Assembly: GCF_040412425.1 (NCBI RefSeq)
Contig: NC_089744.1
Coordinates: forward strand, 39,654,099-39,718,098
Length of the DNA stretch: 64,000 bases
Direction of reading: 5' to 3'
From: Macrobrachium rosenbergii
Lineage: Eukaryota; Arthropoda; Malacostraca; Decapoda; Palaemonidae
The translations under genes were made by a program, and so were the position numbers. The notes below the pieces were generated by a model. It was not told where the DNA came from. It saw only the letters and a list, made by a program, of their open reading frames with translations, and did no database searches. Of the stretch, positions 1 through 18,256 are shown piece by piece (position 1 is the first letter of the stretch; every line of letters begins with the position of its first letter).

Positions 1-1477
<1,477 letters not shown>

Positions 1478-3544
1478 GAGTCTGTAAAGTAGGAGTACAT
1501 CAATATTACGTTTAAAACAGTAATTTCGATAAAGTAAATGTTTTTTTTTTCCACTGTGTCTCGGTTTGATCACTAAACTATTGCTGTTCAATGGGTTTGC
1601 GTGCCTCAGTTAATGTTCAAGTTAGTCTTTCAGTATGATGAAACTTTTTAATGAAAATAAGCTTCTGGATCGTAAAGAAGAGATAATCACATATGTAAAT
1701 GAATATGACTAAACAAGTGTCCAGCAGCTGTGTATAAACTGTGTCATATAACTGAATGTCTTAAAATCTTATTTATACTTAAATAAAAATGTCTTTGTAT
1801 CTTTAAAAATCCAGGACAGTATTTAGTGATTAGGATAATTAAAAATAATATTGTAAGTAATATTGACAATAATAATTGGATTTCAGGGTTGTTAATGGAA
1901 TGTCAAAATTTATTCGTATAAGCAAACATTTTTATCATTCAAAATACTCTGATTAAACCAAAAGTGTCTATGACATCTGCCTGAGATGATGGCTTTGAAA
2001 TTTCACATACCGTGTCTTTGCGATAGCGAGATTTTAGAAGTCAAAATAAGTTTTACACGTATTCACGCATTAAACATTTTCGCAGTTATGCATCGACAAG
2101 ACTCATCACAGTATGAACAGTTCCCTAACAGCAACGACCGTCGACAATCTCCAATATTCGAAAAGCACTACCAGAATTAGTTGTTAGATAATAAAAACAC
2201 TCCCAGAATGACAGAGTAGATGCATTATAGCAAAATCAACAACTTAAAAGTTTTGAATCTATCTCGTACTTACCCAGCATGGTGTGTCTCGCGAACTGGC
2301 AAAGAAATCTAAATACAAGTGTAGTTTACTTGAAGAAACTGCGGGCAATACTGAAGCCAGGTCTCCATCAGTTTCGGAGTAAACTTAGTTTCCTCGATAA
2401 GTCTTCAACTCCTCCCACAATGTCTCACGCCCACTAAACTCCCGATCGGTAAACACAACAGGCAAGATCATGTCAACTCTAAACTTGCAGATGACGTCAC
2501 AAGTTGTGCAACCCACGCGGAGCCAACACTGCTCAGGAGAGCAACGAGAATCGAGTGTTCTGTTCTACCATGTGGGATGAGAGTACTCTCTATTCCGGCA
2601 CGGCTGTTCCTGTCTTTATTGTTATGATTGATCTTGGACTAGTTAGTGGTTTTGCAAAATTGACGGTCAGTTGAATTACTTGTCATGTGGTATTTTCATT
2701 CAGTTCCTAGTTTGTACTTCTCTGCATCTCGAAAAAGAAGCGTGCAAAACATCGCACAACGTAAGCGCTCTTAACATAGCCCAATATGAAAAATAATATC
2801 ACACAAAATAGCTGAATACATAAATATTCATGTCAGCATTTTGTTTCCATTTTCACGTAATTTCATTTCATATACAATAGTGAAAAATGTAGTGATTTGT
2901 AAAGGAATTCAAAATTTATACCATTGTGGGGAAGTAGCAAAAGCTCGAAGGTTAACTTTATTTGAGGCGCTATACATAGGTTAAATTTCTTTAAAAGTTT
3001 TCAGCGCATGCCTATAATCTGGAAAAGATGGTAAGACCGATATGAACGAAGAATTCAATTAAATAGTTCGACCAGTAGTATAATATTAACTTTTCGAAAC
3101 GACCTGAGACTCCCGTAAGAAAAAAGAAATCAAAATTTAGCTTAGAATTCCAAGATGCTCAACAAAACGAATGCAATTAAACTTAATCCTCATAAAAATC
3201 GATTAAACCTCGATATCTGGTAGGACACATACACGGATGCATGTAAACAATGAACAAATGAAAACGAAAACATGAGTCATTCGTGTGAAAATCAATACAG
3301 GATTAGTATTCCGTAATAGACATATTGCCAATCAGCTACAGAACAAAGCATTAATTTCGAAACAAAATGGTACAACACCTCCAATAAATTCGCTCCACAT
3401 GTCAGGGTATTTTCGTTTTCTTTTAAAGAACATTAGGGGTTTTCAAAATGAATATGGAGTAACAAATATGAATTAAAGTTCAAACCGAAACTGAATTTAG
3501 TAGAAATAATACATAATATTTTTTCATGTGATACAATAAATATA
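1478..3544. other. AT-rich DNA without recognised gene
   Basis: Only short frames of 60-65 codons occur, without recognisable domains. A slightly GC-richer patch at about 2430-2600 has no coding signal I can support. Confidence 0.5.
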
Positions 3545-3564
3545 AAATATATATGTATGATATA

Positions 3565-3629
<65 letters not shown>

Positions 3630-3635
3630 ACTAAT

Positions 3636-3730
<95 letters not shown>
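3545..3730. repeat. Compound microsatellite (TA)n-(CA)n-(TA)n
   Basis: Two long TA runs flank about 28 bp of CA (3634-3662). The minus-strand frame through it is Tyr-Ile/Cys-Val low complexity, not a protein gene. Confidence 0.95.
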
Positions 3731-5295
<1,565 letters not shown>

Positions 5296-5531
5296 TGTAA
5301 GACACAATCAAATACATATTATAACACTTCTTACTCATTAAAAATATATCCGTATAAAACATTAGAACTTTAGTTCCACCACTGCGACTTGCTCTCTAAA
5401 ATGAGTATTGGAAGTTGGACGAAAGTTCTAAGTTTTGTACATACCGGTATACATTGTTATAACATGTATTATATTGTGGCTCTATTCATTTTTGAGAAGT
5501 ATGACATACACGCACATTTACTGTATGTATG

Positions 5532-7625
<2,094 letters not shown>

Positions 7626-7984
7626 GTCTTGGTAGCAAGACATCTCAGCTTTAGGACAAAACAAAGAGAATGAGCCAAAACATTTAGTAACTTATAACTT
7701 CACTGTGCTGGAGTCATCATCCTAAAATCAACGTTTCAAACGTAACTCTTTTACATTTTAAGTACTCATAAAGTATTTGCAATGTAATAAAAAAAATTAC
7801 AGGGACACTAATAATGTTAAAACTTCCGGAGAAAGCTGGAAGAGTCTAGATTTGAAACGAGTTGTAATGTTCTTGTGTGTATATGGATTCTGCTAATTAT
7901 ATTTCGTTTCGTTTTCAAAAGTACCTGCAAATAAAGGTTTCAGCGTGTTCGAAATCCATTATGACGAAGGACAAAGACCTTTGC

Positions 7985-8645
7985 TACGGCTTCCAGTTTT
8001 AAAACTAACTCCTCATGATCATGAAATCTGAAATAAGGAGTTTTAATAGAAGAACCAACATACACTAGGTGACACTGGACGTTTATGTTTTTATACAGTT
8101 TCTGATTCATAAGAAAGTGGTAATTTTTCTTAGTTTGTACTTGCAGAAAATCACTGAAGAGGTGGTTTATGGAAAATATTCATCATCTTTGGCCTAAATA
8201 GTTTTTGAGGTGGAATATACATTGTTTGAAAAGATTCAGTTTGTTACAAATAACCTTTTAGTAAAACTGCTGTCACCGAAGAAATTTTTCAAGATAATAT
8301 TTCCATATGAAATCATTCTTACATTTCCCAAAAAGCTCGAAAAAATGGCGTAAAACCATTGAAGTATTAGTTAATAATATAAAAATTTTAAAATATTTAT
8401 ACCGTGTACCGAGAAAATTCTCCAAACCAGTAAATGATAGTTTTCTAGAGATCGTCATATTAATATCATTACTTTGTCGAGAAACGAGCACATCTAAAAA
8501 TGCTAACTTGTTTTGTTCAAATTCAGTAATGAAATTTATCTTAGATTTTGAATATCAGTAGGTTAGAAACTCTCAAATACCTAAAAAGGTTCGTCCGCAT
8601 AACGACGATAAGATTTAGGTTTAAAACCAATGGGGCATTGTTTTA
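7985..8645 (-). pseudogene. Penelope-like element fragment (RT C-terminus and GIY-YIG-like remnant)
   Basis: On the minus strand, conceptual translation gives in order CPIGFKPKSYRRYADE (about 8635-8585), FEQNKLAFLDVLVSR (about 8520-8475), RKLSFTGLENF (about 8450-8410) and YYLEKFL near 8280. These match the order of Penelope-like reverse transcriptases, where RYVDDTF is the catalytic motif and is followed by FLDVL and RK-TFTGL blocks. Further along, about 8075-8010, LVYVGSS and a later His/Glu-rich segment resemble the GIY-YIG endonuclease of these elements. The catalytic Asp pair reads Asp-Glu, a stop follows it, and several frameshifts separate the blocks, so the copy is dead. Assignment rests on motif order recognised by eye. 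The boundaries of the element are not defined. Confidence 0.65.
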
Positions 8646-9550
8646 AACATTTTGACGATAGAGATCCCGCTGCTGGTCAGTTTATTTGTTCACAATATTT
8701 CCTATCAAATAGAAAACAGATGATATTAACAACCACTTCAATCAATCTTTTAAATTGAAGTCACCAAAACTTTGATTGTTATCGTACATGTTGGATGCTG
8801 AAGTATTGACAGTTTCACTGTTCAGAAAGCCGTTGTGAAAAGAGAAAACGTTTACACGGATCATAAGATTATTGTCCTGCAATTTCATACCTTTCAGTTC
8901 ATCGAAAAAGTCATGGGAATTATTTATTGTGAAGTCATGCTTGACATGTATATTTATATGAGGAATTATATTTTAAACTAATTTATAATTATGGGCCTTG
9001 AATGCTGGAAGAGCTTCCAACTTGTCACCTTCCGCTTTGCATTTCTATGTACAGTATTTTACATGGAATTCAATTGACATTCAAGCTTTCAAAATTACCT
9101 GTCCGACGGAGTAGCAATGGCTGATGGATGTATATCAGTCAGGCAAAAAATCAACAAGAGCTTCTCATTCTGGAAACACTGAATATCAAAGAACTTGTTT
9201 CATCACTAAATTCCCAAACTACACCTGTTCCTTTGATTTTATCTTAATTTGTTGTTATTCTCTGTTGTCTTCAAATGACTACGTTTTTAGTGAGGTTTTA
9301 GCTTTTGTGCTGACGTGTCAGCCTTGTTTGCTTTTACTTTTTGTGTGTTTGTATTTAAGTGCGCATCTGTTTTTTAGTAGCATTCGTTAAAATTTGGTAT
9401 TGGTTCTTTTGTTACTGATTTTGCGTTGTGTTCCTTATGTGTTTGGATTTAAATATGAATAATGTATACGTAAATTTTGTGATTTTTAATTATTCTCATT
9501 TCCTAAAATTCTTCTTGTTTTTTTTTTTTTTTTCATCGTAATAGCTCCTA
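8646..9550. other. AT-rich DNA, possible Penelope-like surroundings
   Basis: No further domain could be read. The stretch lies between the minus-strand RT fragment and a plus-strand 3'-tail sequence, so at least two different insertions are probably involved. Confidence 0.35.
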
Positions 9551-9640
9551 TCTGGAATTTCCCTGATGATGTGATAACGTAATCACGAAATGTTGGAATA
9601 AAGCACTATTATGAACATCTTCATACTCCTGCCTTTATAT
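9551..9640 (+). mobile_element. Penelope-like 3' tail (candidate)
   Basis: The segment has the 'CTGATGATGTGATAACG...CACGAAATGTTGGAATAAA' style typical of 3' ends of Penelope-like elements (complementary stem, cgAAA(C/T)GTT, AATAAA). It ends in GCCTTTATAT, which passes directly into (TA)n. The same ending is seen in opposite orientation at 12094-12210. Confidence 0.45.
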
Positions 9641-9643
9641 GTA

Positions 9644-9724
<81 letters not shown>
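9636..9724. repeat. (TA)n microsatellite
   Basis: About 85 bp of TA beginning with GTATATAT units, contiguous with the Penelope-like tail on its left. Confidence 0.95.
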
Positions 9725-10909
<1,185 letters not shown>

Positions 10910-11340
10910 TTGTAGATTAAAACCAAAGTACATTACTGCAGTACAGTTTTAATCCCTCCCTCTTTCTCTCTGTCATTCTGGCTGTCTGTCTATCTCTGTC
11001 TCTCTCATAGTGCTGCGTTATCTCTGCCGTTTGGGATCATATTATTTTCAACTAGTGCTTCTTTTCACTGATATGGGCTATTTTGGCTTAAGATGTGGTG
11101 TGCTTGTGGAAAGCGTGCAGTCAACCTATGAATTTGGATGATTTGTCGTTAATGCCTCACTTTTTTAAAATTACCAAATTTGAAATAATTATCAATAAGT
11201 TATCATGAGAGAAACAGTTCTAATGATTAAAGTATTTGGGTTAGAAGGACAAGAAAGGCAGAAATGTCACAGATCCTTAACTTTGACTTAAAATTGTGCA
11301 ATCTTGCTGTCAGTACACCTCACGCGGCACACCGTAAACA

Positions 11341-11700
<360 letters not shown>

Positions 11701-11762
11701 ATTGTGCTAAATTATTTTTTAAAAATCCGTTTGATTTATGACGGGGCTGTTTAACCGAATTA

Positions 11763-12014
11763 ATGCGTCATCCAAAGGATCCTGAATTCATGGGAAGTCA
11801 AAAAAATAAAACACCCACACACACACACACGCACAAAACCTCTCAGTTAAGTTATAGACATACACACCAAAATCCAGGTTTGTTGTTAGAGATCTTTCTA
11901 TCTGCCCTGAATTTCTTTGCATTCTTGAGTAACTTATTTTCTGTGCAATATCAGTTTTTGAAAGGATTCGTCTCTAAACATTTCTTGACGCACCTATGAA
12001 AGGAGAAATGGTTA

Positions 12015-12016
<2 letters not shown>
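11763..12016. other. Unassigned DNA with short (CA)n
   Basis: A short CA run lies at about 11815-11832 and a 78-codon frame spans it. Nothing else supports a gene. Confidence 0.4.
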
Positions 12017-12088
<72 letters not shown>

Positions 12089-12093
12089 TATAT
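12017..12093. repeat. (TA)n microsatellite
   Basis: About 77 bp of TA, contiguous on its right with a Penelope-like 3' tail in reverse orientation. Confidence 0.95.
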
Positions 12094-12210
12094 AAAGGCA
12101 TACAGCAGGGTTCACAAAACACATCAAAAGTCCATAGTAATTTATTCATAAGAGACGTTTCACGCATGTACTACGTGCACCTTCAATCTACAAATATAAC
12201 AAAGTTCGTT
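12094..12210 (-). mobile_element. Penelope-like 3' tail (candidate)
   Basis: Read on the minus strand, the segment has GTGCACGTAGTACATGCGTG (a stem), GAAACGTCTC and an AATAAATTA signal, then runs to TATGCCTTTATATA and directly into the (TA)n array. This matches the general form of Penelope-like 3' ends. Only the tail is recognisable. Confidence 0.5.
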
Positions 12211-12280
12211 AAAATTTACAAAAAAAACTATTTTAAAAATACAGTTAAGAGAGAAAAAATGACTTACAAAAATTAAAATT

Positions 12281-12345
12281 TTATATATATATATATATAT
12301 GTATATATGATATATGTATTTGTATATATATGTATATATGTACAT
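12281..12345. repeat. Imperfect (TA)n/(GTAT)n microsatellite
   Basis: TA repeat interrupted by GTA and TGA units. Confidence 0.85.
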
Positions 12346-12399
12346 ATGTAATTTTTCACTCCATTTACCTGTAGAATGGAGGGATGTTCCACTGTATAT

Positions 12400-13630
12400 T
12401 TAACTAGCTGACCAGCCCAGCGCTGCCTGGGAAAACTCTGAATGACAACCAATAAACTCACTCTCTCTATCCAGCTCTCCCTCACTCTTTCCCTCTTTCT
12501 CCTCCCTTACATCCCCTCTACTCTCTCTCTTTCACTTCCTCTCCCTCTCACTCTCTTCTTCTTCTCTCTCTCTCTCTCTCTCCAACTCCCCCTCAGTCTT
12601 TCCCTCTTTCTCCTCCTCAACACCCTCTCTCTCACTTCCTCTCCCTCTCACTCTCTCCCTATCCTGTTAAGATAGTTGCTTCAATTACATTGCCCAGCAT
12701 TTTTGACATTTTATATTTCACCCCTTCTTACCCCCATTCCTATCCGGGCTGAACTTGGACTTATAGGGCATCGGGAGTGTCACTATCTCAGCAGCCTCGA
12801 AAACTATGGATTAGACACTAGTATCATCATTTCCTGACATTTTATTTTTCACCCCTCCTCACGCCCTCTTCCTAACGGGGCTGAATTTGGACTGAATTTG
12901 GGAGTGTCACTATTCATCTCAGCAACCTCGAAAACTATAGATTAGACACTGTAAAGACATCAGACGTCTCTTCATTTCGCATCAATCACGTTCATGCATC
13001 ACACTTATTAACATGTCAAGAATCTCATGTAAATATTCATATGTAGAATTTCCTGACTTTTCCGCCGTTATATATTTTATCATTGTATGTAGGTTATGTC
13101 TCTTAAAATAGCCATTTGTTTGACTGTCAGCAAACAGAAATTGCTCAGAGTGTGGGTCACGGCAACTGGAGGTTGGGCACTACGTTTCCGTCCGTACTCT
13201 GCCATGTATACCTGAGCCCAGGTGAATAAATCAGTTAATAACCGGTTCAACCTTTTTGTCCTCACAACACTAATATCTGTTATTTTTGGTTATTTTTACA
13301 TGTCACCCCCTTCACACCCCACCCCCTTTGGTGTCAGTGATGTCTTACCCCCACAGTATTTTTTTTCCAGATATTAAGTTATTATGTATACAGAAATGAG
13401 GTATGATAAACCCGTAGAGTAGAACCAGTTCCGTTTCAGGGAAGCCCTTCCCAACCCCACCCCCTTTGGTGCTAGTGATGTTTTACTGCCACAGTATTCT
13501 TTTCCAGATAGTAAGTCATATGTATACCAAGTTTGGTTGAAATTGCTTGATGCATTTCAGGGTCATGCTGGAACATACACACTCACATGCGCACACACAC
13601 ACATACATCCATTTTGATTTATGTAGATAG
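12400..13630. mobile_element. Unclassified interspersed repeat with internal duplications
   Basis: It starts with CTAGCTGACCAGCCCAGCGC, a wording seen at one end of a widespread animal repeat. It ends with the matching tail 'TTGGTTGAAATTGCTTGATG', then 'CATGCTGGAACATACA', short CA repeats and ATTTATGTAGATAG. Inside, a unit of about 130 bp ('GGGCTGAA...TCGAAAACTATGGATTAGACACT') occurs twice (about 12705-12825 and 12840-12950). A second unit ('CACCCCCTTTGGTG...CCAGATA') occurs twice (about 13300-13380 and 13440-13515). No coding frame is evident. It may be a SINE- or RTE-type non-autonomous element. Confidence 0.5.
12453..12662. repeat. CT-rich polypyrimidine tract
   Basis: About 210 bp of CTC/TTC-rich DNA with several short (CT)n runs. 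The Ser/Leu-rich frame through it is low complexity. Confidence 0.9.
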
Positions 13631-13874
13631 AAGACATAGACCTGATGACAGTGATCAGTTAATGACTGAAACAGCTGCCGGCATAAGAGTAGACAAATGG
13701 AGCAACATAGCAATAAATTTTGTCTTTTTCTTTAGGACTTCAGCCATAAGGATAAGACATATAGGAGATTGGAGAAATGTTGCCTTAGAATAGTCGATGC
13801 CATTTGTGCACTGATATTTAACAAGAATATGTTGTAGACTATATATAAATACATATATATGTGTGTGTTCATTT

Positions 13875-13978
<104 letters not shown>

Positions 13979-14104
13979 CTATGAAAACCGCCTGACTGTA
14001 TTCGTTATTTCATTCATATACTTGCCAGTAAAGGGAAACACTTTGGTCTCTGAAATTTGGTAATAACTTTCTACCTTTTGGCGTTTTTTGGGCTCCTGTC
14101 CTGT

Positions 14105-14107
<3 letters not shown>

Positions 14108-14182
<75 letters not shown>

Positions 14183-14232
14183 TGTATATATATGTATGTG
14201 TGTATAAATCTATATGTGTGTGTGTATAAATC

Positions 14233-14272
<40 letters not shown>
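14108..14272. repeat. (TA)n, GTAT-rich spacer and (GA)n
   Basis: A TA run to about 14181, then TGTG/TATA-rich sequence, then GA at 14241-14272. Confidence 0.93.
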
Positions 14273-15218
14273 TCTGACAGAGACCCCTCTCCTTAATATT
14301 AGCACACAGTACACACTAAGAAGACGTGAGGTTTGTTGCTATACCTTTTAAATGCGTTGCTATCTATCCCTCCCTTGAAGAGCTAAGAATAACGACTAGC
14401 GTAATCCCTCCTTTAAGATCTCTGGAGTTTTTTTCTTTTGGCAGTTTTTGGAGATAGTATATAGTATGGCAAAACTTCTAAACTCTTTGTTTTCAATGAA
14501 ATGCACAATCAACAAATGTGTTGTCATTTCATAGAGATCACTGATATTGACCTTTCCGAAAAGAATGATCGCTCTTGTATTCTGTCCATGCAAGTTAGGA
14601 AACCGAATGAGGCTCTTATGAACGGCATAAAAATTCTGTTAATTGCTTGTAAAAGAAAGCATCTCTGTTAACTGGTTGTAAAAGACAGCATGTTTATAAA
14701 TCTCACCCTTTCTCCTACCGCGCTTTACTTTTTCCCGCCCGAACTTGGGCGTCTTCTTTCTTCCTCTCCCAGCCGGGCTGCTACCTCAATTCTTCGTGTA
14801 GATTGTTATAACTTCTCCCGTTCAGAGGCAAACTTTAGTTTCATCACCTTACAGTTTTTAATTTTTCTCTCTGACTGAGTTCAGTTAAAGCATTAGGCTG
14901 AACTTCACATGAACAAATTGTTAAAAGACTTTGCACTCCGTAACATGTCATTCTTGGAGTGAACAATTTTATATCTTAAGTCTTAAATCTGTTTTGTATA
15001 TACAGTATTTATCAATTATGTAAACCTACCGCATTCTCAAGAGAGGTACTTCAGATACTCCTTGCACTCTTATTACTAGTCAAATGTCACTGGCTACTTC
15101 ATGCACAAGAGCCCTTGCTAGCATAAGGTCACTCAGTCAGCTATCACAAACGAGAAGGCAAGTTCATGTTCGGAACTAGACAAAAAATAACGGGCGTGCG
15201 TTTAAATAAAAAAAAAAA
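14273..15218. other. Unassigned DNA
   Basis: No supported gene. A tandem echo of 'AACTGGTTGTAAAAGA'-like sequence at about 14640-14690 is the only visible structure. Confidence 0.4.
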
Positions 15219-15376
<158 letters not shown>

Positions 15377-15598
15377 ATAACGGCACCAGAAGCGACGAGG
15401 GGTTTTGAAAATAAGATCAGTTGTATTATCATTTATTCACTAAGAAGACATTTTAGTTTTGCGCCAGCTGATAAGTTAATTTAAATTGCCGTTTTCTTCC
15501 AAACGTCGTAAAGAAATTAACATTGACATCAAAGTTTATTTATACCTTGGATGTCAAAACAAAGGGAACATAATTTTATTTAACTATATCGTCTTCAG

Positions 15599-15599
<1 letters not shown>

Positions 15600-15657
<58 letters not shown>
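15600..15657. repeat. (GA)n microsatellite
   Basis: About 58 bp of perfect GA. Confidence 0.95.
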
Positions 15658-15661
<4 letters not shown>

Positions 15662-16042
15662 TTATAAAAAAAACTCTCAAACTTCTAACGTATATTTACA
15701 CGACTCAAAGTATTTTAATGTTGAAAACAAAGGGTGATTTGTGAAATTCGTCCTTCACAAAATAACAATTACTATTTCATATTAATAATTATTTGGTTAC
15801 ACTTCAGAGAGAAAATAGGGATGCAATTGTTATCCTCTCGATCTCTCTCTCTCGTCTGGTAACGTGATGTTCTTCATATAACTGGCGTTGGTTACTGCCC
15901 CTATCAATGCTGTCCAGGTGTATGAGAATTCTTCCCCTTACCCACATGATTCCTATTAATAAATACAGGTATTCCGGAATGGAACTTAAGAAAAGTGTGA
16001 CATACAGCATTTAAATTTTATAAAACGTGTGAACAATAATAA

Positions 16043-16520
16043 ACAAGTAAAAAAATGCGCCGAAGTTTCTTCGGCGCAATCTAGTTTTCTGTACAGCGTA
16101 TAATCAAGGACACAGAAAATAGATCTAGCCTATCTGTTGGTGGTCTCGGTATAATGCTGTATGAACAGCGGCCCATGAAACTTTAACCACGGTCCGATGG
16201 TGGCCTGGTCCTATAGCCTATCGTTGCCAGACGTACGATTATGGCTAATTTTAACCTTAAATAAAATAAAAAATACCGAGGATAGAGGGCTGCAATTTGG
16301 TATGTTTATGATCTGAGGGTGGTTGTTGTTTCAGATTTAGCTGGCCTTGTGCCAGCACGGGCTCTTGCTCCTAGAGCAGCCAGTAAATGATGTTGAGTGA
16401 TCAACATACCAATTTGCAGCCATCTAGTCTCAGTAGTTTTTAAGATCTGAGGGCGGACAGAAAAAGTGCGGACGGACAGACAAAGCCGGCGCAACAGTTT
16501 TCTTTTACAGAAAACTAAGA
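16043..16520. mobile_element. Interspersed repeat with terminal hairpin
   Basis: The segment starts with a perfect hairpin at 16057-16077 (GCGCCGAAG, loop TTT, CTTCGGCGC). It then has AGTTTTCTGTACAG, which recurs inverted at the other end (about 16496-16516, CTTTTACAGAAAACT). The body contains 'GAGGGCTGCAATTTGGTATG' and a partly inverted echo 'CATACCAATTTGCAGCC'. I infer a non-autonomous fold-back or SINE-like repeat. No protein is encoded. Confidence 0.5.
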
Positions 16521-17595
16521 ATCCGAAAAAACAAACTTCAGTAAGTTTGATCTTCTAAATATTAGGTCTATGAAACTGACATGTTCGTTCCTCTTTCAAG
16601 GCACCTCACCTGCTTCTCTCTTCCTTCCACATATGACTACTAGGGACACTACCTCTGCTTCTTTCCCTATCTCCTCCGTCTCTTTCTTCCCCATGTGAAA
16701 ACGCCGATTGTCATCACCCTTGCTTCCCTTCCCATCTGTAGCAGTTCGTCCATCCTCACGTAAAAACTATAGAAGGTTCTCCCTTTTCTTTTCTCCCTAC
16801 CTCTTGCGTTCCTTTCACCGCCCTTGCCTCTCTCCCTTCCCCTAATGTTTCTTCCATCTACATACAAAGGGGAAGATACAAAATGTTTGTGCTCGGAAGA
16901 AATAACCAGAGAGAACCATAGAAATAACTGAAAACTTGGAACATTTCTTACCTTACTGTCTGGCATGTGGTAACATTAGAAACAGATGTAGATCCGTGCA
17001 GCAGCCATATTAAGAAAATAAAGAAGAAATGATAGCTGACATCCTTCATTTTGCAAATCCAACGAAAGAAGAAACTGAAAACAGGAAGGAATTTATAAAA
17101 AGAGACAATTAAGTTAAGCGAACACAGAGGAGGAATAGAACTAGCAAAGGAGAAGTTTCAAAGGTAGTTCCCATATACTACTACTATCACCAATACTGGT
17201 ACTACGCAAAATCCGTTGAATCCGCGGCTATTTTAATTACAATGCATATGTTGCGTTGAAGGTTAACGTCGCAATTAGAAGATTATTAGAATTCAAACTG
17301 AACCAGGTCATGCTATTTTACAAACGTAAGTAGGTCATATCGGGATGGGTTGATGTCAAAATGTACGTTATTTTGAAATGTCAATGTAGCTTACTGAAGG
17401 CGGGGTTCAATGTAGGGTTGACTTTTTCTGTAGTATTTTGGTTGCTTGTCAAGAGTTTACTCTTGTTTTTTGTCAGTCGACTGTAATTAACCTCAGAACT
17501 TATTATGTTTTTGTACGTCCTATGCTGGCGATCCTGGAATGTTATCGTCCATGCTCAGTGTTTTGGGCCTAGGGGAACTTTTGGTAACAAGTGGC
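16521..17595. other. Unassigned DNA
   Basis: A minus-strand frame at 16667-16966 (99 codons) is Arg/Gly-rich because it crosses CT-rich DNA. I do not support it as a gene. Confidence 0.4.
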
Positions 17596-18245
17596 TTCCT
17601 TCACGGGGCGGAGGGGGACCCCCCTTGTAAGTAACACGGCCTACTAGGTTAGGTTAGGTTCCTTTTATAATAGATTTCCTTTGTCAATCCCCTGAACATA
17701 TGGCTCCCTAATGACTCGTATTCGCGGACCCATTCCATACAGTCCATGCAGAGCTAGCCTAGGTCCCAATACTTAGGAATACCATAAAATCTTGGAAGTA
17801 GACTGTGCAATGGTATTTTTTATTTTTTTGCCAAAAATAACATTTTTAATGATAATTACATTGGTTTTCAAGTGATTCCTGCCTTATTTCTAAGTAAGAG
17901 CTCTGCACGGACAAATTAAGTAGGAAATTGGTTTTTCCTGTACTTTTAGTGTTGCTGATGAAGGAAGTGGTGTTATTTATTGTTGGTCAATTATTGTTAC
18001 TCTCATGTCTATCCAACATGGTTGGGGACCCTTTGGAATGTAGGGTTTTGGAAATGTTGAAAGATAAACCGTTGTTGTTATGGAACAGTTATGTGCATTC
18101 CCAAGTCATCAGGGAGCCATATGTTTAAGAAGGGATTGGCTAAGGAAACCTGTTATAAAAGGAACTATACTCACTTAATGTACCCTAACCTAACCTAGCA
18201 GGCCGTGTTACTTAGTGGGGGGGACTCCGACCTCCTGTTGAAGGA
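17596..18245. mobile_element. Fold-back element with ~125-140-bp inverted arms
   Basis: The left arm (17596-17718) and right arm (18105-18245) are inverted copies. Both contain TTCCTTCA, GTAACACGGCCT, an AGGTTAGGTTAG tract, TTCCTTTTATAA and CATATGGCTCCCT. The right arm carries about 18 extra bases. The 386-bp loop has no clear coding function. It fits a non-autonomous DNA transposon (MITE or foldback). Target-site duplication could not be fixed. Confidence 0.65.
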
Positions 18246-18256
18246 AATTCCAGTGG

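Noticed and set aside
8307..8561. Plus-strand 84-codon frame
   Set aside because: It is antisense to the Penelope-like RT fragment, which shows recognisable motifs on the minus strand.
17640..17665. Telomeric repeat array
   Set aside because: Only about three AGGTT units, inside an inverted-repeat arm.
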